Source: Candidatus Sulfotelmatobacter sp. (GTDB lineage Bacteria > Acidobacteriota > Terriglobia > Terriglobales > Acidobacteriaceae). Taken from it: a DNA stretch of 64,000 nt. The translations under genes were made by a program, and so were the position numbers. Shown here one piece after another: positions 60,036 through 64,000 of the stretch. Location of the stretch: positions 1-64,000 of the forward strand of contig JAOAPI010000172.1 of assembly GCA_025462865.1 (NCBI GenBank). The letters run 5' to 3'. Below the pieces are notes generated by a model, which searched no databases, was not told the DNA's origin, and saw nothing but the letters and a program-made list of their open reading frames with translations. Position 1 is the stretch's first letter, and each line of letters begins with the position of its first letter.

Positions 60036-60566
60036 CTACAGCAGCCGGTCGCCGCGGTAAATCAATTCGCCATCAATCATGCGCGCTTCCGCGGTTAAGC
60101 GGTGCGGCTTTACCGGCCCAGCCCCATCGATGTGCATCACCTCATGCTCGTGCCCGACCAGCCAGTCCGATACCAGCATGCGATGGCAGCGGAAGTATAC
60201 GCGCTCTGCGCACATGTAAGCGGTGCGCGACCTTTCAGCCAGCGCAACCAGTTCGGCCATCGCGTTTTCGAATTCCGCAGTCAGCATGTAGTCGGCATAA
60301 TTGCGAAAGCTCGCATTGCGCAGTCCGATGTGCGGCGAGTCATCGCGGATTTTCTTGCGATACCCGCCCAGGGCTGCCATCCAGACATAGCGAATTCCGG
60401 CCGCGGACAGACTTTGTTCCAGGGATTCGCGATCGAACTGTGGTAACCGCCGCGACATGGGGAAAGCGCGAATATCGACCAGCGTTTGGATGGCATGAGC
60501 CTGAAGCGCTTCAAGCAAGTCTTCGAGCGGGCGCGTCGAATGTCCGATTGTATAAAGCGTAGCCAA
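60036..60566 (-). CDS. DUF488 family protein
   Basis: 176 residues. The sequence opens with LYTIGHSTRPLEDLLEALQ and carries the family Cys-rich region AYMCAERVYFRCHRMLVSDWL. Function unknown; members are small cytoplasmic proteins that often have metal- or nucleotide-related suggestions. The gene ends 8 nt before acpS and starts 22 nt after selA. Confidence 0.87.
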   Translation of the reverse strand: MATLYTIGHSTRPLEDLLEALQAHAIQTLVDIRAFPMSRRLPQFDRESLEQSLSAAGIRYVWMAALGGYRKKIRDDSPHIGLRNASFRNYADYMLTAEFENAMAELVALAERSRTAYMCAERVYFRCHRMLVSDWLVGHEHEVMHIDGAGPVKPHRLTAEARMIDGELIYRGDRLL

Positions 60567-60587
60567 TAACGCTTCGATGCCACAACG

Positions 60588-62030
60588 CTACGGAACGATG
60601 CCGGCCAGGGCGGCTGCCACCGCAGCATCCTGTTCTGGAAACACGGTGCGCAGATCCAGCAGTACGCGGCCTTCCTCCACGCGAGCAATGACCGGCGGAT
60701 CGGACGCCCTCATCCTCGCGGACAATTCATCAGCGCTAAGACCTTCGACGGTGATAGCCAGAACTCGGGTGGGAAGAGAAGAAGATGGCGCAGCTCCGCC
60801 GCCGAGTACAGATTCTCCATCCACGATTTCCACTTTCACCTTCGGAGCAACGATTCGCTCGGCCAGTGCCTCCGCCCGCTTACCGATGGCTTCTTTCGTG
60901 AGCCGCATCATGCGCAAAGTTGGGATCGCATCGTGATCGCTCCGAACGTAAGCCAGCAAAGTCGCTTCCAGCGCGGCATAGACCAATTTGTCCACGCGCA
61001 ATGCGCGGAACAGCGAATTGGATCGCATCCGTCCGACTAGATCAGTCCTGCCGCTGATCAACCCCGCCTGAGGCCCACCCAGCAACTTGTCGCCACTGTA
61101 AGTAACAATGTCCACTCCGTTACGCAGGCTGTCGAGCACTCCCGGCTCGCCACTAATGCCCACCGATCGCAAATCAAACAGCGCGCCGCTGCCCAAGTCT
61201 TCCATCAACGGAATGCCGCGCTCGCGTGCCAATGCTACGAGTTCGGCAATAGAGGATTGTTCGGTGAATCCCGTAATCTCAAAGTTCGACCGGTGTACTC
61301 GCAGCAGCAGACGCGTCCGCTCCGTTATTGCATGTTCGTAATCGGAGATACGGGTGCGGTTGGTCGTGCCGACCTCGCGCAGGATTGCGCCCGACTTAGT
61401 CATTACATCCGGAATGCGAAACGATCCGCCAATCTCCACCAGCTCGCCGCGCGATACGATGACCTCGCCGCCATCCGCCAAAGTATTCAGCGCCAGCAAA
61501 ACCGCCGCCGCATTATTGTTGACTACGATAGTCGCTATCTCTGCACGCGTATTGTTCGTTTGAGATTGCGTGCTGAACACTTCGTTACTCAGCCGCTTCT
61601 CAAATAGCCGGCTCACGTGCGCATCCCGTTTGCCACGGACGCCAGCGGTAATATCAAACTCCAGATTCGAATAATTGGCGGTCGTCTCGCGGATGTGTTC
61701 GATTGCTGCATCTCCCAGCGGAGCCCGCCCGAGATTAGTATGCAAAATCACGCCGGTGGCATTGATCACCGGCCGCAGAGAATAACTAAGCGCGTGACGA
61801 AGTTCGTTTTCGATTGCGAGGCCCATCCCTGAAAGCGCAAGTTGCAACGAATTCTCGTCCAGCAATCCCGATGTGATCTCTTGCCGCAACCGCGCCAGCA
61901 CACTGCGCGCGGCGTCCACGACGCAGTCATGTCCGTAGCTCGCCGACAGTGAGAGCACGTCAGCGGTGCGCATTACGTCATCCACCGATGGAAGTTTGCG
62001 AAAAAGCTGTGATGGTGCCGCGATTTTCAC
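60588..62030 (-). CDS. selA: L-seryl-tRNA(Sec) selenium transferase
   Basis: 480 residues. SelA converts seryl-tRNA(Sec) to selenocysteinyl-tRNA(Sec) using PLP. The N-terminal SelA domain (FRKLPSVDDVMRT) and the core RPVINATGVILHTNLGRAPL are clear, and the PLP lysine lies in TYSGDKLLGGPQAG. Full length. Its presence implies selenocysteine use, so selB, selC and selD should be elsewhere in the genome; none is in this window. Confidence 0.95.
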   Translation of the reverse strand: MKIAAPSQLFRKLPSVDDVMRTADVLSLSASYGHDCVVDAARSVLARLRQEITSGLLDENSLQLALSGMGLAIENELRHALSYSLRPVINATGVILHTNLGRAPLGDAAIEHIRETTANYSNLEFDITAGVRGKRDAHVSRLFEKRLSNEVFSTQSQTNNTRAEIATIVVNNNAAAVLLALNTLADGGEVIVSRGELVEIGGSFRIPDVMTKSGAILREVGTTNRTRISDYEHAITERTRLLLRVHRSNFEITGFTEQSSIAELVALARERGIPLMEDLGSGALFDLRSVGISGEPGVLDSLRNGVDIVTYSGDKLLGGPQAGLISGRTDLVGRMRSNSLFRALRVDKLVYAALEATLLAYVRSDHDAIPTLRMMRLTKEAIGKRAEALAERIVAPKVKVEIVDGESVLGGGAAPSSSLPTRVLAITVEGLSADELSARMRASDPPVIARVEEGRVLLDLRTVFPEQDAAVAAALAGIVP

Positions 62031-62097
62031 TAGGCGATTATCCCACGAAGGGGCTGGTTATTCATGAAGAGAGGTGCGGCGCGTTTGCATCCGCTTT

Positions 62098-62487
62098 TCA
62101 AAGCGTGTGCAGATATGCCAGCAAATCCTGGATGTCTTGCGTGCTTAGCACCTGACCGTATCCGGGCATGTCAGGACGGCCGTTGCGAATAATATCGGTG
62201 ACACGCTCGTCATTGGCTGGCAACCCCGTTTGCGGAAGATACTTATTCTGGAAAACGCCTTTTAACCCAGGGCCCTTTTTCCCTTTGCTCGAATACGGCT
62301 TGTGGCACCGGTCACAGTAGTTGTCATAAATCTTGCGTCCGTGCGCCTGCTGAGAATTCAGGCCGAGCTCGGCGTCTGACCTGCGCCGCTCTACATCGCA
62401 GCCCGCAAGCACCGTGATCAGCAGCGCTGCAGCTGCCGCCATGATCCAGCCTGCGGGCTTACTATGGAGCTTTTCAATCGCTTTCAT
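62098..62487 (-). CDS. Lipoprotein c-type cytochrome
   Basis: 129 residues. A signal segment ends in a lipobox (VLAGC), so it is likely a lipoprotein of the periplasmic face. The single haem site is CDRCH, with an axial Met candidate in DMPGYG. It looks like a class I cytochrome c that passes electrons to or from a membrane partner. Start shown by basic residues and hydrophobic core; the gene lies divergent from folP. Confidence 0.9.
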   Translation of the reverse strand: MKAIEKLHSKPAGWIMAAAAALLITVLAGCDVERRRSDAELGLNSQQAHGRKIYDNYCDRCHKPYSSKGKKGPGLKGVFQNKYLPQTGLPANDERVTDIIRNGRPDMPGYGQVLSTQDIQDLLAYLHTL

Positions 62488-62553
62488 TGGCCGCTTTCAA
62501 TCATAAATGGTCGTCTCGGATTCCTGCGTCGCTTTTAATTTAGAATCTGCCGT

Positions 62554-63498
62554 ATGAGAGCCGTCTTCCAATGGAACCTTGGCACACGCACGCTGGAGTT
62601 GGGTAAGCGCACATTCATCATGGGCATAGTGAACGTGACCCCCGATTCTTTTTCCGATGGAGGCCTGTATCTCGATTCGGGCAAAGCCACTGAACGTGCG
62701 CTCCAATTGCTAGACGAAGGCGCCGACATTATTGACGTTGGCGGTGAGTCCACACGTCCTGGCGCCACTGTTGTGGTTTCTGGCAGCACTGACGAAGAGC
62801 ATAAAGCAGCAAAGGAAAAAGTAGTTACAGCTCGCACGCCAAAAAACGCCGTGAGCGCGGAGGATGAGTTGCGCCGCGTGCTGCCCGTAATAACTCAGCT
62901 CAAAAAAGCTCGGCCCAACGCAGTCGTTTCCATTGATACCTATAAGGCTGAAGTCGCGCGCGCCGCCGCCGCAGCGGGCGCCGAGATCGTCAACGACGTC
63001 AGCGCCTTCCGCTGGGATCCGCAGATGGCTCGTACGGTTGCTGAAATCAAATGTGGCGCGGTTCTCATGCATATGCGCGGACGTCCCGAAGAATGGCGAA
63101 CCTTGCCGCCTCCAGCTGATATTGTTTTGCAGGTCAAGCGCGAACTGAGAGACTGGGCAGAGACAGCGGTGCTGGCGGGCGTTCGGCGGGAGAGAATCGC
63201 CCTGGATCCAGGCTTCGGCTTCGGAAAAAGCTTCGAGCAAAACCATCCGCTACTCTCTCGCTTCCAGGAACTTCAGGCGCTCGGTTTTCCGCTTTTGGCC
63301 GGCACATCGAGAAAATCTTTTCTCGGCCGCATCCTGGCCAAGGCCGGAACAGACGCTCCGCCGTCCGAGCGGCTTTATGGGAACCTGGCTGCTCATACTG
63401 CCTTAATTCTGAAAGGCGCGCACATCCTCCGTACTCACGACGTAAAAGCCGCGGCGGAAGCGGCCCGTGTGACCGATGCGATCCTCTCCGCCCATTGA
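62554..63498 (+). CDS. folP: Dihydropteroate synthase
   Basis: 314 residues, slightly longer than usual because of an insertion around 77-100 (VVVSGSTDEEHKAAKEKVVTA). FolP joins pterin pyrophosphate and p-aminobenzoate. Signature blocks are present: IMGIVNVTPDSFSDGG, DVGGESTRPGA, VSIDTYKAEVA and LLAGTSRKSFLG. Despite the gene often sitting next to cdaA in other bacteria, it is 50 kb away from cdaA here. Confidence 0.96.
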   Translation: MRAVFQWNLGTRTLELGKRTFIMGIVNVTPDSFSDGGLYLDSGKATERALQLLDEGADIIDVGGESTRPGATVVVSGSTDEEHKAAKEKVVTARTPKNAVSAEDELRRVLPVITQLKKARPNAVVSIDTYKAEVARAAAAAGAEIVNDVSAFRWDPQMARTVAEIKCGAVLMHMRGRPEEWRTLPPPADIVLQVKRELRDWAETAVLAGVRRERIALDPGFGFGKSFEQNHPLLSRFQELQALGFPLLAGTSRKSFLGRILAKAGTDAPPSERLYGNLAAHTALILKGAHILRTHDVKAAAEAARVTDAILSAH

Positions 63499-63662
63499 AC
63501 CCGTATGCCAAGCGCGGGTTTTTATTTCTTGAAGTAAAGTAACTTCATGAAACAGAGGCCGAGTCCTCAAGATTTCCTTCACCATCATTCACTCAGTTTG
63601 GAATGGCGCCGTCTTCGCGATTCGGTAAACAACGCGTCGGATCTGTACTTGCCCTGCACTCT

Positions 63663-64000
63663 TTAACATATCTTGGAAGACTCTGAAGGCACGGGCCTTT
63701 CCTCTCGATATAGCCGTCCGATATTTTTGGCCGTGAAGAAGAGCAACATCACCGCCATGCCTGCGAGGCCGATCGCTCCCCCAATGTCGAATAATTTGTA
63801 ATCGCCACCGAAAGGATGCACTCGCGGCTTCCAGAACAGCGCCATGTTACCCACCGCAAGCAGGATGCGAAGTTCGGTTGGACCAAATCGCCAAAAGGAC
63901 AGGTGAAACTCCCCCAAGGCGTAGGTCGCGAGATAAGACTGAATCGAAAGCATGAGGAAGGCGACCAACAGGCCGATCGCGATCCAGGGATGCATGTATC
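63663..64000 (-). CDS. CDP-alcohol phosphatidyltransferase-like protein, C-terminal part (5' truncated)
   Basis: The frame runs open into the right edge; 112 residues or so are visible. The last part has three transmembrane segments (IAIGLLVAFLMLSIQSYLATY, LRILLAVGNMALFWK, and GGAIGLAGMAVMLLFF) and the pattern LGEFHLSFWRFGPTELR typical of the C-terminal half of CDP-alcohol phosphatidyltransferases. The catalytic CDP motif (DGxxAR...) would be in the missing N-terminal part. An internal ATG at 63995 is probably not the start. Confidence 0.75.
   Translation of the reverse strand, partial: YMHPWIAIGLLVAFLMLSIQSYLATYALGEFHLSFWRFGPTELRILLAVGNMALFWKPRVHPFGGDYKLFDIGGAIGLAGMAVMLLFFTAKNIGRLYREERPVPSESSKIC

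Overview
The window looks like a chromosomal segment of a soil-type Acidobacteriota, most likely the class Terriglobia. This is inferred from gene content: a TonB receptor with a carboxypeptidase-regulatory-like N-terminus, DUF4097/PDZ and MlaD-type envelope proteins, a cdaA-cdaR-glmM cluster in what appears to be a Gram-negative cell, and many short palindromic intergenic repeats. The DNA is GC-rich and densely coding. I see no prophage, insertion sequence, transposase or CRISPR array.

Layout. 1-1148: the 5' end of a 16S rRNA gene on the minus strand, with its leader, a boxA-like site and a well-spaced sigma70-type promoter. 1149-8751: secreted and membrane proteins (bicupin, HTH regulator with membrane partner, PQQ-like propeller, M1-type peptidase). 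8844-13456: xseA, then cdaA-cdaR-glmM (c-di-AMP synthesis and amino-sugar supply for the wall). 13546-22713: MFS transporter, mazEF with a palindromic operator, polA, cysteine dioxygenase-like protein, queA, class II aldolase. 22872-25365: TonB receptor under a cobalamin riboswitch. 25496-29817: VOC protein, acyltransferase, PilZ protein, two small ORFs and fabF-acpP. 30151-38817: oxidoreductase, a Q-rich repeat protein, PIN-TRAM protein, ispD-ispF, C26 amidotransferase and several uncharacterised envelope proteins. 38874-44305: ispE, tRNA-Gln, prs, rplY, pth, rpsF, rpsR, rplI. 44718-48724: an ECF sigma / anti-sigma-HEAT / DUF4097 / double-PDZ cluster. 48758-64000: GAF-GAF-GGDEF cyclase, recG-lipA-TauE-DUF1634, MlaD protein, spermidine-synthase-like membrane protein, acpS-DUF488-selA, cytochrome c, folP, and a truncated CDP-alcohol phosphatidyltransferase.

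How parts work together. IspD, IspF and IspE are three consecutive-stage MEP pathway enzymes within 6 kb. AcpP, FabF and AcpS belong to fatty-acid synthesis. CdaA makes c-di-AMP, CdaR probably controls it, and GlmM is a known partner of CdaA. The sigma cluster reads as a self-contained envelope-stress module. GGDEF and PilZ proteins point to c-di-GMP signalling.

The most unusual feature is the repeat content. Nearly every gap between ispE and the sigma gene holds an 85-115 bp imperfect palindrome or small hairpin repeat. Copies also enter genes: a two-hairpin composite lies in frame inside ispE, one palindrome supplies the ispF stop codon, and tandem words encode the IspF N-terminus and Pth C-terminus. 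The lone MlaD protein carries five repeats at exactly 34-residue spacing.
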